Source of the DNA: Actinomycetes bacterium
GTDB lineage: Bacteria > Actinomycetota > Coriobacteriia > Coriobacteriales > JAEZXW01
DNA length: 6,453 nucleotides
Direction: 5' to 3'
Assembly (NCBI GenBank): GCA_023419515.1
Contig: JAEZXW010000037.1
Location: forward strand, 1 to 6,453
How positions within the stretch are numbered: the first letter of the stretch is position 1; every line of letters begins with the position of its first letter. The translations under genes and the position numbers were made by a program. Positions 1-5,065 of this stretch are shown here, piece by piece. Below the pieces are notes generated by a model, which searched no databases, was not told the origin of the DNA, and saw nothing but the letters and a program-made list of their open reading frames with translations.

Positions 1-1276
1 CTTGATGACTTGCCGACAGATCAATCGCGATGATGTCTGCCTGCTTGTGTGGATCGAGCGATCCGATTTTATCTGCCAGACCGAGCGCTTGCGCCCCTTC
101 GATCGTTGCCATCTTGATGAGATCGGCTGCTACCAGAAAGTCGTCCTTGTCGTGCAGAGCTCGCTGGACAAGCAGAGCAAACCGCATCTCCTCGATCATG
201 TCGTTTGCATCTGACGCCGCGGGCGAATCGGTGCCGAGTACCACGGGGATATCCTTGTGGCGCATCTTAACGATCGGCGGCACACCCATCGAAAGCTTTG
301 CCTCAGCACGCGGACACACCGCGATCGACACACCTGATCGAGCAAGAATATCAAGATCGCGATCATCCACATGGACCGCGTGGATGCACAGTATCTCAGG
401 AGCCTCAAAGAGTCGCCAGTTATGCGCATACACCACAGGTGACACGCCGGTTGGCAGGATCTCACCCGTACGAATTGCCGCAAGTGATTCTGTCTTGACG
501 CTGGCGTTTTCGAGCGAAAGTGCCGATGATCCGTACTTGATGAACTCAAACTCCTCGCGAGAACCAGCAATGTGTGCCGCCAGCGGGAGTTTATGCTCGC
601 GAGCGCACGCCGCAATCTGAGTCAAGAGCAAGGGATGACAAGCATAGAGTGGATCGGGCGCGATCCCAAAACGCAAGCGGCTAGGCGCAGCGGCTTGGGC
701 TTGCGGGGTTACCTTGCCTGCTTCGCCAGTCGTACCCGCTTCGCCTGTTGTGCATGCCTCGCTCGCCTCGTGATAGGCACGCCAGGCATCCAGATCAACG
801 AGTGCTTCTTCGAGCGAAGGAGCAACCTCGGCTACTGAGTGCGATGAGACCTCGCGGTAAATCACGCCGCGAATCCCCAACTCATGAGCAGCACGCATGC
901 TCGCACCGGTTTGGGTGATGTCAGCGATCGTGGTCACGCCAGCTGCCAGCGCCTCAAAGCCTCCCAGGCGCGCTGAATCATCCCAGTCTTGGCTGGTCAT
1001 CAGCTCCTCTTTTTCAAGGAGATACGCCTTCCACGAGGTGTAGGGCACGTCATTCAAAATACCGCGCATGACGGTATACTCAAGATGCGTATGACAGTTC
1101 ACAAAACCCGGCATGAGCGCAGCAAGCCCAAAGTCGATGACCTCTTCATCGGGGTAACGCGCCGCCAGATCGGCAGCGTGACCAACTGCCTTGATCTTAT
1201 CGTCTTGTACGAGCACTGCTCCGTATTCAATGTGCGGAGAGGTGACGGGCAATACATATCGTGCCTTGAGAAGCAT
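1..1276 (-). CDS. Amidohydrolase (COG0402 deaminase), possible aminodeoxyfutalosine deaminase; C-terminus cut off by window edge
   Basis: Metal-dependent amidohydrolase of the TIM-barrel deaminase superfamily; 425 codons are visible and the frame is still open at base 2. Seen: an N-terminal beta-sandwich stretch, then PGFVNCHTHLEYT with metal ligands H62 and H64, a barrel His at H235 (HIAGSREE), IHAVHVDD (H299, H302), CPRAEAKLSMG (321-331) and LGTDSPAASDAND with catalytic Asp D350. The ATG has a good Shine-Dalgarno, AGGGAG, about 7 nt upstream. It lies 24 bp after menG, so it is co-transcribed with it. Relatives deaminate adenosine-type compounds (SAH, MTA, 5'-deoxyadenosine, aminodeoxyfutalosine). 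HTHLE plus the neighbouring menaquinone methyltransferase favours aminodeoxyfutalosine deaminase (MqnX), which is inference. Oddities: the Glu expected in HxxE is Gly238, the usual CPRSN is CPRAE, and a Thr/Gly/Ala-rich insert lies at about 168-199. Family sure; substrate uncertain. Confidence 0.88.
   Translation of the reverse strand, partial: MLLKARYVLPVTSPHIEYGAVLVQDDKIKAVGHAADLAARYPDEEVIDFGLAALMPGFVNCHTHLEYTVMRGILNDVPYTSWKAYLLEKEELMTSQDWDDSARLGGFEALAAGVTTIADITQTGASMRAAHELGIRGVIYREVSSHSVAEVAPSLEEALVDLDAWRAYHEASEACTTGEAGTTGEAGKVTPQAQAAAPSRLRFGIAPDPLYACHPLLLTQIAACAREHKLPLAAHIAGSREEFEFIKYGSSALSLENASVKTESLAAIRTGEILPTGVSPVVYAHNWRLFEAPEILCIHAVHVDDRDLDILARSGVSIAVCPRAEAKLSMGVPPIVKMRHKDIPVVLGTDSPAASDANDMIEEMRFALLVQRALHDKDDFLVAADLIKMATIEGAQALGLADKIGSLDPHKQADIIAIDLSASHQ
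716..751 (-). repeat. Tandem 18-bp duplication inside the amidohydrolase gene (TTGEAG x2)
   Basis: Two adjacent 18-bp units differing at a few positions encode TTGEAGTTGEAG, residues 176-187, inside a low-complexity Ala/Gly/Thr linker (about 168-199) between two barrel segments. The unit length is a multiple of three, so the frame is kept. It looks like a slippage-type expansion of a surface loop. Confidence 0.75.
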
Positions 1277-1300
1277 GTGCGCTCCCTATCGTGGTTGCAA

Positions 1301-2209
1301 CTAATCCGCCAGAGGTGTGTCTACTTGAGGGTTGCCTGCTTGGGGTTTATCCGCTTGAAGCATAGATGCACCCACTTGGGACTGATCCACTTGAGGCTTA
1401 TGACCAACATAAATTGCCACGATACCGCCCGCCAAATTTTGATATGAGATGCGCTTAAAACCCACATCGGCGAGCTCTCGTACAATCTGCTCTTGCTGAG
1501 GGAAAGCTCTGATTGAATCGTGTAGGTACCTAAATCCCTGCTTATCATGGGTAAGCACCAGTCCAACCAGCGGCATGATGTAGTTGAGATACACGTTGTA
1601 AAGCTGACGCCAAATCAATCCTGGTGGAGTCGCAAACTCAAGCACGACGTATCTACCACCGGGCTTGAGCACGCGCAGCGCCTCACGCATAGCTTGGGCT
1701 CGATCAGCAAAATTTCGGATGCCGTACCCAACTGTTACTACATCAAACTCATCTGGATTAAAGGGCAGATCTTGAGCATCAGCGAGTGAAAACGTTACCG
1801 CTGTATTCTTGTTGTAACCACGCAAGCAATGCTCGCGAGCGACCTCAAGCATCTCTTGGCAAAAGTCGCTGCAAATCACTTCACGTGGTGGGCGAGCCAG
1901 TCGGCACAAGGCAAAGGTGATCTCACCCGTGCCCCCTGCCACATCAAGGACGCGATCGTGCTCAACCTCAGCTACGCGGGCTGCCACCTTAGCAAGCCAG
2001 CGCTTGTCGTTTCCAAAGCTTGCAAGGTGGTTAAAGAGGTTGTAACGCGAGGCAAGCCCAGCAAAGATTTGCTGCACCTTATGGGCGTGCGTTGCCTGCT
2101 CAGTCTGGGCAGATCGATCTTGCTTGAGAGTTAAGCTCTTATCGATAAAGGCGCAGCACGATGTTGATGCATGATTCTGTCGTTGGTTAGGCAAAGAGAC
2201 CTGAGTCAT
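1301..2209 (-). CDS. menG: Demethylmenaquinone methyltransferase (UbiE/MenG family)
   Basis: SAM-dependent C-methyltransferase that converts demethylmenaquinone to menaquinone, the final step of quinone synthesis, at the cytoplasmic face of the membrane. Seen, numbering from the ATG at 2209 (302 aa): HKVQQIFAGLASRYNLFNHLASFG (about 43-66, the family N-terminal signature), SAM motif I VLDVAGGTGE (87-96), acidic loop CSDFCQEML (113-121), GYGIRNFADRAQAM (161-174), LRVLKPGGRYVVLEF (178-192), FRYLHDSIRAFP (226-237) and GFKRISYQNLAGGIVAIYVG (250-269). Relatives are usually 230-250 aa. The extra length is an N-terminal stretch of about 40 residues and a repetitive Gln/Pro/Asp tail (from 272). The start is uncertain: the ATG overlaps the upstream aminotransferase by 23 bp and has only a weak SD; an in-frame TTG at 2233 also lacks one. 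The overlap suggests translational coupling. Family assignment is very secure. Confidence 0.94.
   Translation of the reverse strand: MTQVSLPNQRQNHASTSCCAFIDKSLTLKQDRSAQTEQATHAHKVQQIFAGLASRYNLFNHLASFGNDKRWLAKVAARVAEVEHDRVLDVAGGTGEITFALCRLARPPREVICSDFCQEMLEVAREHCLRGYNKNTAVTFSLADAQDLPFNPDEFDVVTVGYGIRNFADRAQAMREALRVLKPGGRYVVLEFATPPGLIWRQLYNVYLNYIMPLVGLVLTHDKQGFRYLHDSIRAFPQQEQIVRELADVGFKRISYQNLAGGIVAIYVGHKPQVDQSQVGASMLQADKPQAGNPQVDTPLAD
1304..1396 (-). repeat. Degenerate 15-bp tandem repeat encoding a PQVDx tail on MenG
   Basis: The last 31 codons of menG are built of five-codon units of the form YCYCAAGYRGRY plus a variable codon. They give PQVDQ, SQVGA, (SM), LQADK, PQAGN, PQVDT and the partial unit PLAD before the TAG. 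The units lie beyond the conserved methyltransferase fold, which ends at about the VGHK motif. CAA is used for every repeat Gln, which points to recent duplication rather than selection on each residue. Confidence 0.75.
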
Positions 2210-3542
2210 AGATGGCTTTGATCTCGCTTTCAAAGGTCGGAGCTAGAGCAGCAATTTCTGATTCATAAGAAACGAATAGTACCACGGCGATGAATACCTT
2301 GAGCGCTGCGGTGAGCTCCTCCATCGATGGGTAGGACGGGGCAAGCCTGATGACCGCATCATGTGGATCGTGTCGGTACGGATAGGGTGCACCCGCACCG
2401 GTCAGCACGACGCCGAGGCGCTTGCAAAGCTCAACAATTCGAGCTGCCGACGCCCGATGCGCAAAGAAGGTCACGAAGTATCCGCCGCGCGGCGTTGTCC
2501 AGCTAGCAAGATCACTCTCACCAAATGCCTGGCCGAGCATCGTTTCAACAAGCTCAAACTTTGGGCGCAGGATGTCGGCGTGAGCCTGCATGTGCTGGTG
2601 GAGCCGATCGATCGAGCCAAAGAAACGCACGTGACGAAGATCGTTAAGCTTGTCATAACCCACCGTTTGCTGGCCGAGACGATCTAAAATTTCGGCAAGA
2701 TTTTTGGGTGACGATGAGAGTGCCGCAATGCCGCCGCCAGCAAAGGTGACCTTTGACAGCGAGCCAAAGAGGTAGAGCATATCGAGCGACCCTGCCTGCT
2801 CAAAGACTTCGTATGGATTGAGCAGGACATCTTGCTGCTCAGATGCCGCGTAGAGATGATGGACCGCATAGGCGTTGTCCATATAGATCCTGAAGTCAGG
2901 GGCAGCAGGCTTGAGCGCTGCCAGCTCACGCATCACCTCATCGCTGTAGGTGATACCAGTCGGATTGCTGTACATCGGGATAGCCCACATACCTTTGACG
3001 AGTGGATCGTGCTCGACCAAGGCACAAACCTGATCCATATCAGGACCTATCTTTCCGTCCTGCTCGATGAGGTCAACGGTGAGCATGGTAATACCGAGCT
3101 TCTCGAGCATCGAGAAATGACGATCGTATCCGGGCACTGGGCAAACCCACTTGATCTCGGGCAACTTTGCCATCGGCTCATTGCCATCGATACCATAGAC
3201 CATGCCGTGAATGATGAGATCGTACATAGAATTTAGGCTTGATTGCCCAGTGACAATCACAGCATCGTGAGGAACTCTCAGGTAATCACCCATGAGTTCA
3301 TGAACCGCAGGAAACCCAGAGAGGTGACCGTAGTTGCGACAATCGATACCATCAATCGTTGCACCCTGGGCACTCGAGACGGTATCGAGCAGTGGATTTG
3401 AAAGATCGAGCTGCTCTGGACAAGGCTTGCCGCGCGCCATGTTGAGCGAGAGATTTTGATGATTGTATGACCACAGCTCTTTGAGTAAGCTCAAAAAATC
3501 GGGGGTAGCGCACTGGGTTTGACCTGCAACGTTTACTGCCAC
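2187..3542 (-). CDS. PLP-dependent class I aminotransferase, AspT-like (PF12897-type)
   Basis: Fold type I aminotransferase, probably aspartate or a related amino acid with 2-oxoglutarate. Seen in 451 aa: LNMARGKPCPEQLDL (33-47), YGHLSGFPAVHELM (71-84), GQSSLN (99-104, phosphate-loop region), CPVPGYDRHF (134-143), MYSNPTG (190-196, N193), MDNAYAVHHL (221-230, D222 and Y225 contact PLP), SLSKVTFAGGG (261-271, Schiff-base K264), TTPRGGYFVTF (349-359) and DAVIRLAPSYP (395-405, R398 as substrate-carboxylate Arg). This pattern matches my memory of the Corynebacterium glutamicum AspT group, whose members are near 425-430 aa. The roughly 25 extra residues are a C-terminal tail with a YESEIAA/FESEIKA near-repeat. 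The start is GTG with GGAG 5 nt upstream. It is first in the operon, and its end overlaps menG by 23 bp. Substrate specificity is not proven. Confidence 0.92.
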   Translation of the reverse strand: MAVNVAGQTQCATPDFLSLLKELWSYNHQNLSLNMARGKPCPEQLDLSNPLLDTVSSAQGATIDGIDCRNYGHLSGFPAVHELMGDYLRVPHDAVIVTGQSSLNSMYDLIIHGMVYGIDGNEPMAKLPEIKWVCPVPGYDRHFSMLEKLGITMLTVDLIEQDGKIGPDMDQVCALVEHDPLVKGMWAIPMYSNPTGITYSDEVMRELAALKPAAPDFRIYMDNAYAVHHLYAASEQQDVLLNPYEVFEQAGSLDMLYLFGSLSKVTFAGGGIAALSSSPKNLAEILDRLGQQTVGYDKLNDLRHVRFFGSIDRLHQHMQAHADILRPKFELVETMLGQAFGESDLASWTTPRGGYFVTFFAHRASAARIVELCKRLGVVLTGAGAPYPYRHDPHDAVIRLAPSYPSMEELTAALKVFIAVVLFVSYESEIAALAPTFESEIKAIYDSGLFA

Positions 3543-3635
3543 GATATCTCCACTCGGTAAATGGGCTGAATGCGTTTATGATAGCGCAAGTAATGAGATA
3601 CCCCGTGACGCATCAAATTGAAAGCCATTCACACC
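3543..3635. promoter_or_regulatory. Divergent promoter region with overlapping -10 hexamers
   Basis: Short region between the aminotransferase operon (minus) and the small plus-strand gene. At 3577-3583 the heptamer TATGATA reads TATGAT on the plus strand (3577-3582) and TATCAT on the minus strand (3578-3583), each five of six matches to the -10 consensus. Predicted start sites at about 3589 (plus) and 3571 (minus) would give leaders near 30 nt to the TTG at 3618 and the GTG at 3542. The -35 positions are poor: TCGGTA on plus, ACGGGG on minus. It is a plausible promoter by position, not by strong match. Confidence 0.35.
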
Positions 3636-3881
3636 ATGACTCTTGCTCATCCTGACTACGGTGTCTTGCAGCACTTGATCGATACCCTCTACAAGTCCGA
3701 GAAATTTCAGGATCGTCTCACTATCATCCTGACCGGTGAGTTATTTGATTTGAACGACGACTTGATGGAGTTATTGCACCTCTTGCCCCCAGGCCGATAC
3801 CCGCGTCAGCAGCTGTGTGACCAGCTTAACTCAGCGCTTTCGGGGCACGGCTGGGGCATGGTGTATGGAACGGTGGAGTAA
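3636..3881 (+). CDS. Small protein of unknown function (81 aa)
   Basis: I do not recognise a named family. From the ATG at 3636 the product is 81 aa, with no signal peptide, no membrane segment and no Cys-rich metal site. It is mostly amphipathic-helix-like sequence (PDYGVLQHLIDTLY, DLNDDLMELLHLL), a PPGRYPRQQLCDQL turn and a glycine/aromatic end, GHGWGMVYGTVE. The pattern suggests a small soluble helical protein. Support for being real: it is the only frame filling the space between two confident minus-strand genes, its codon choice looks like the neighbours', and it sits behind a possible promoter. An in-frame TTG at 3618 would add six residues (MKAIHT); neither start has a convincing Shine-Dalgarno. 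It converges on tetR and diverges from the aminotransferase operon, so context gives no clear role. Confidence 0.65.
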   Translation: MTLAHPDYGVLQHLIDTLYKSEKFQDRLTIILTGELFDLNDDLMELLHLLPPGRYPRQQLCDQLNSALSGHGWGMVYGTVE

Positions 3882-3895
3882 CGCTACAGATCTCG

Positions 3896-3987
3896 ACTGA
3901 GCGCAGTGCTGCAATGGCCTTAGCGCAGCATCGCAGGTCACAACTGAGCGCAGCGCATAATAATGAAATGTAGCAACGGTCTTGGCG
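3896..3987. repeat. Imperfect direct repeat in the convergent spacer
   Basis: This spacer holds two related blocks. ACTGAGCGCAG occurs at 3896-3906 and again at 3943-3953. Each is followed by a 15-mer, GCAATGGCCTTAGCG (3911-3925) and GCAACGGTCTTGGCG (3973-3987), which differ at three positions. A weak hairpin, TGCTGC (3907-3912) with GCAGCA (3925-3930), sits in the first block. No T-run follows on either strand, so I do not call it a terminator. No gene is seen between 3882 and 3996. Confidence 0.6.
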
Positions 3988-3996
3988 TGAGCTCTT

Positions 3997-4755
3997 TCAG
4001 AGAACCTTAAGGGCTGCTCGCTCGCTCGCCATCTTCCACCCTTCAAGATGCAAAATCTGGGCAACGAGATCCATGAGCATATCCTCAGAGGCATCAGGAT
4101 GCCTGCGCATGTAGGCGATGAGGCCTGCAATGAGGACATACGACATCTCGGAGACGTGCTCGATTTCGATTCGATGATATTTCGCGTAGTCAACCACCGT
4201 GTGGGTCGTGACATATTCGGCGAGACTTGCCGTACAGCGGTGCACAAAGTCGAGGTAGAGCCCAGCATTTTCGGACGATACAAGATCGCGGCGAAACGGA
4301 TTTGAGTCAAAAATGCAGCGGCGAATCATGCGGATACAATCGCGCAGCGAGCCTTCGATGTCGCCAGGATCGCAGTTCTCATCCCAAATACGAGCCGACT
4401 CAAGAAAATCATCGACGTAAGAATCGAGCACCGCCTGGGTGATCTCGTGCTTATCTGCAAAGTAATGGTAGAAAAGAGAGCGCGTCACACCTGCTGCCTC
4501 AGTAATGTTTTTGACGCTCGTGCGTGCAAGCCCCTTTTCTTCAAACAAGGCGCGGGCTGAAGCGACCAAGCCTTCTCGGCGTATCGCGCTGCGCTCAGTA
4601 TGCGTGCTTGAACGTACGTTATACTCGCGGCGTTCTTTGAGCCCTGATGTCCCGTGAGCCATCTCATGCAAGAGAGCACCAGGTATCTGTTGAGCGCTGT
4701 GATCATCACAGACTGAGCGTTCCTCATTATCGCAAGAACGTTGTGAAAACTGCAT
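3997..4755 (-). CDS. TetR-family transcriptional regulator
   Basis: DNA-binding one-component repressor. The N-terminal HTH domain occupies about 59-110 of 252 aa: RREGLVASARALFEEKG (helix 1), TSVKNITEAAGVTRSLFYHYFADKHEI (helices 2-4, with the family's typical FYHYF recognition segment). The rest is a helical ligand/dimerisation domain with no close relative I recognise, so the inducer is unknown. The ATG at 4755 has a strong SD, AAAGGGG, 6 nt upstream. It places about 58 Cys/Ser/Arg-rich residues before the HTH, unusually long for the family; an in-frame Met at residue 32 has no SD. The gene has its own promoter with a perfect dyad on the -35 box, so autorepression is likely. Neither neighbour shares its promoter: ppaC lies upstream behind a terminator and the small gene is convergent. 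Its other targets are probably elsewhere. Confidence 0.92.
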   Translation of the reverse strand: MQFSQRSCDNEERSVCDDHSAQQIPGALLHEMAHGTSGLKERREYNVRSSTHTERSAIRREGLVASARALFEEKGLARTSVKNITEAAGVTRSLFYHYFADKHEITQAVLDSYVDDFLESARIWDENCDPGDIEGSLRDCIRMIRRCIFDSNPFRRDLVSSENAGLYLDFVHRCTASLAEYVTTHTVVDYAKYHRIEIEHVSEMSYVLIAGLIAYMRRHPDASEDMLMDLVAQILHLEGWKMASERAALKVL

Positions 4756-4789
4756 GAAACACCCCTTTCACACCCCTTGCGGGGAGCTT
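4756..4789 (-). promoter_or_regulatory. tetR ribosome-binding region with doubled AAGGGGTGT and a GCAA-capped mini-hairpin
   Basis: Reading toward the tetR ATG, the leader has CCCC-GCAA-GGGG (a four-pair stem with a GNRA loop), then two copies of AAGGGGTGT spaced 11 bp apart. The second copy supplies the SD 6 nt from the ATG. This decides the 4755 start. The first copy's GGGG is paired in the hairpin, so only one SD is free, which might tune translation. Confidence 0.5.
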
Positions 4790-4877
4790 GTGAGTGATCC
4801 GTGAATCAGTCCTTCAGTCGAGACAGGGCTGCTTGACTTTGATCAAACACATCACAATTTCTACACATATTGATTGA

Positions 4878-4907
4878 AGTGTAGCGATTTTGTTGACACG
4901 CTGTCAA
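4878..4907 (-). promoter_or_regulatory. tetR promoter (TTGACA-N18-TACACT)
   Basis: On the minus strand, a perfect -35 TTGACA (4907-4902) is followed after 18 nt by TACACT (4883-4878), four of six to the -10 consensus. Transcription would begin near 4871, giving a leader of about 115 nt before the tetR ATG. A six-base dyad, CTACAC (4861-4866) with GTGTAG (4879-4884), spans the -10 and start site and could be a second protein-binding site. Confidence 0.6.
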
Positions 4908-4912
4908 TGACA
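4893..4912. promoter_or_regulatory. Probable TetR operator, TTGACA-CGC-TGTCAA
   Basis: TTGACACGCTGTCAA (4893-4907) is a perfect inverted repeat of six-base arms around CGC. It overlaps a second dyad, TGTCA-A-TGACA (4902-4912), and covers the tetR -35 box. A further TTGACA half-site lies on the minus strand at 4931-4926, about 24 bp away. Short palindromes over the promoter of their own gene are the usual layout for TetR-family autoregulation. Binding by this protein is inference. Confidence 0.6.
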
Positions 4913-4932
4913 CTCTACCCAAAAATGTCAAT

Positions 4933-4970
4933 GGGGACGATCCTTGGCGAATTACTTCGCGACCATCCCC
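4933..4970 (-). terminator. Hairpin terminator of ppaC (minus strand)
   Basis: In minus-strand RNA, GGGGAUGGUC (4970-4961) pairs with GAUCGUCCCC (4942-4933) over 10 pairs, two of them G-U. Enclosed directly is a second stem, GCGAA/UUCGC (4960-4956 with 4951-4947), capped by a GUAA GNRA tetraloop. A short U-run, AUUUUUGGG, follows six bases after the stem. The two wobble pairs become mismatches in plus-strand RNA, so the structure belongs to the minus strand, downstream of ppaC and before the tetR promoter. Confidence 0.65.
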
Positions 4971-4988
4971 GTTGTTGAGTTATTACGA

Positions 4989-5057
4989 GTATGCGCGCAG
5001 CCACTAAACTGCGGCTCATGGATGCATCGAACCCGCTGCATCCAGACGCGTGCATAC
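4989..5057. other. Potential branched structure in the ppaC 3' region
   Basis: The stretch between the ppaC stop and its terminator has no gene but several inverted repeats that nest. GTATGCGCGC (4989-4998) pairs with GCGTGCATAC (5048-5057; nine Watson-Crick pairs and one G-U as plus-strand RNA). Inside are AGCC/GGCT (4999-5002 with 5013-5016) and a perfect seven-base stem, GGATGCA/TGCATCC (5020-5026 with 5037-5043). Together they form a possible three-way junction. The wobble suits plus-strand RNA slightly better, but ppaC mRNA is minus, so the relevant strand is unclear. Confidence 0.4.
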
Positions 5058-5065
5058 GCCGCGCG

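Noticed and set aside
30..620. Plus-strand open frame of 196 codons opposite the amidohydrolase.
   Set aside because: The opposite strand encodes all the amidohydrolase catalytic motifs across this stretch; the plus-strand product is low-complexity Ser/Ala/Arg.
1304..1396. The menG tail as a pentapeptide-repeat protein domain (A(D/N)LXX type).
   Set aside because: The units are PQVDx-like with too few copies and lack the central Leu/Phe pattern of that fold.
3907..3930. TGCTGC/GCAGCA hairpin as a bidirectional terminator between the small gene and tetR.
   Set aside because: Six-pair stem with a 12-base loop and no T-run on either side; too weak to call.
3831..4310. Minus-strand open frame of 159 codons covering the end of tetR and the repeat spacer.
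   Set aside because: It is out of frame with the clear TetR product and runs into the opposite-strand small gene; no recognisable domain or start site.
4893..4921. Plus-strand promoter starting at the TTGACA of the operator dyad.
   Set aside because: No acceptable -10 at 16-18 bp (TACCCA) and no plus-strand gene downstream.
5010..5045. Minus-strand GGGTTCGATGCATCC resembles a tRNA T-arm inside a 69-nt branched structure.
   Set aside because: The stem lengths (10, 4, 7) and ten-base loops do not fit a tRNA cloverleaf, there is no plausible anticodon arm, and no CCA-type end.
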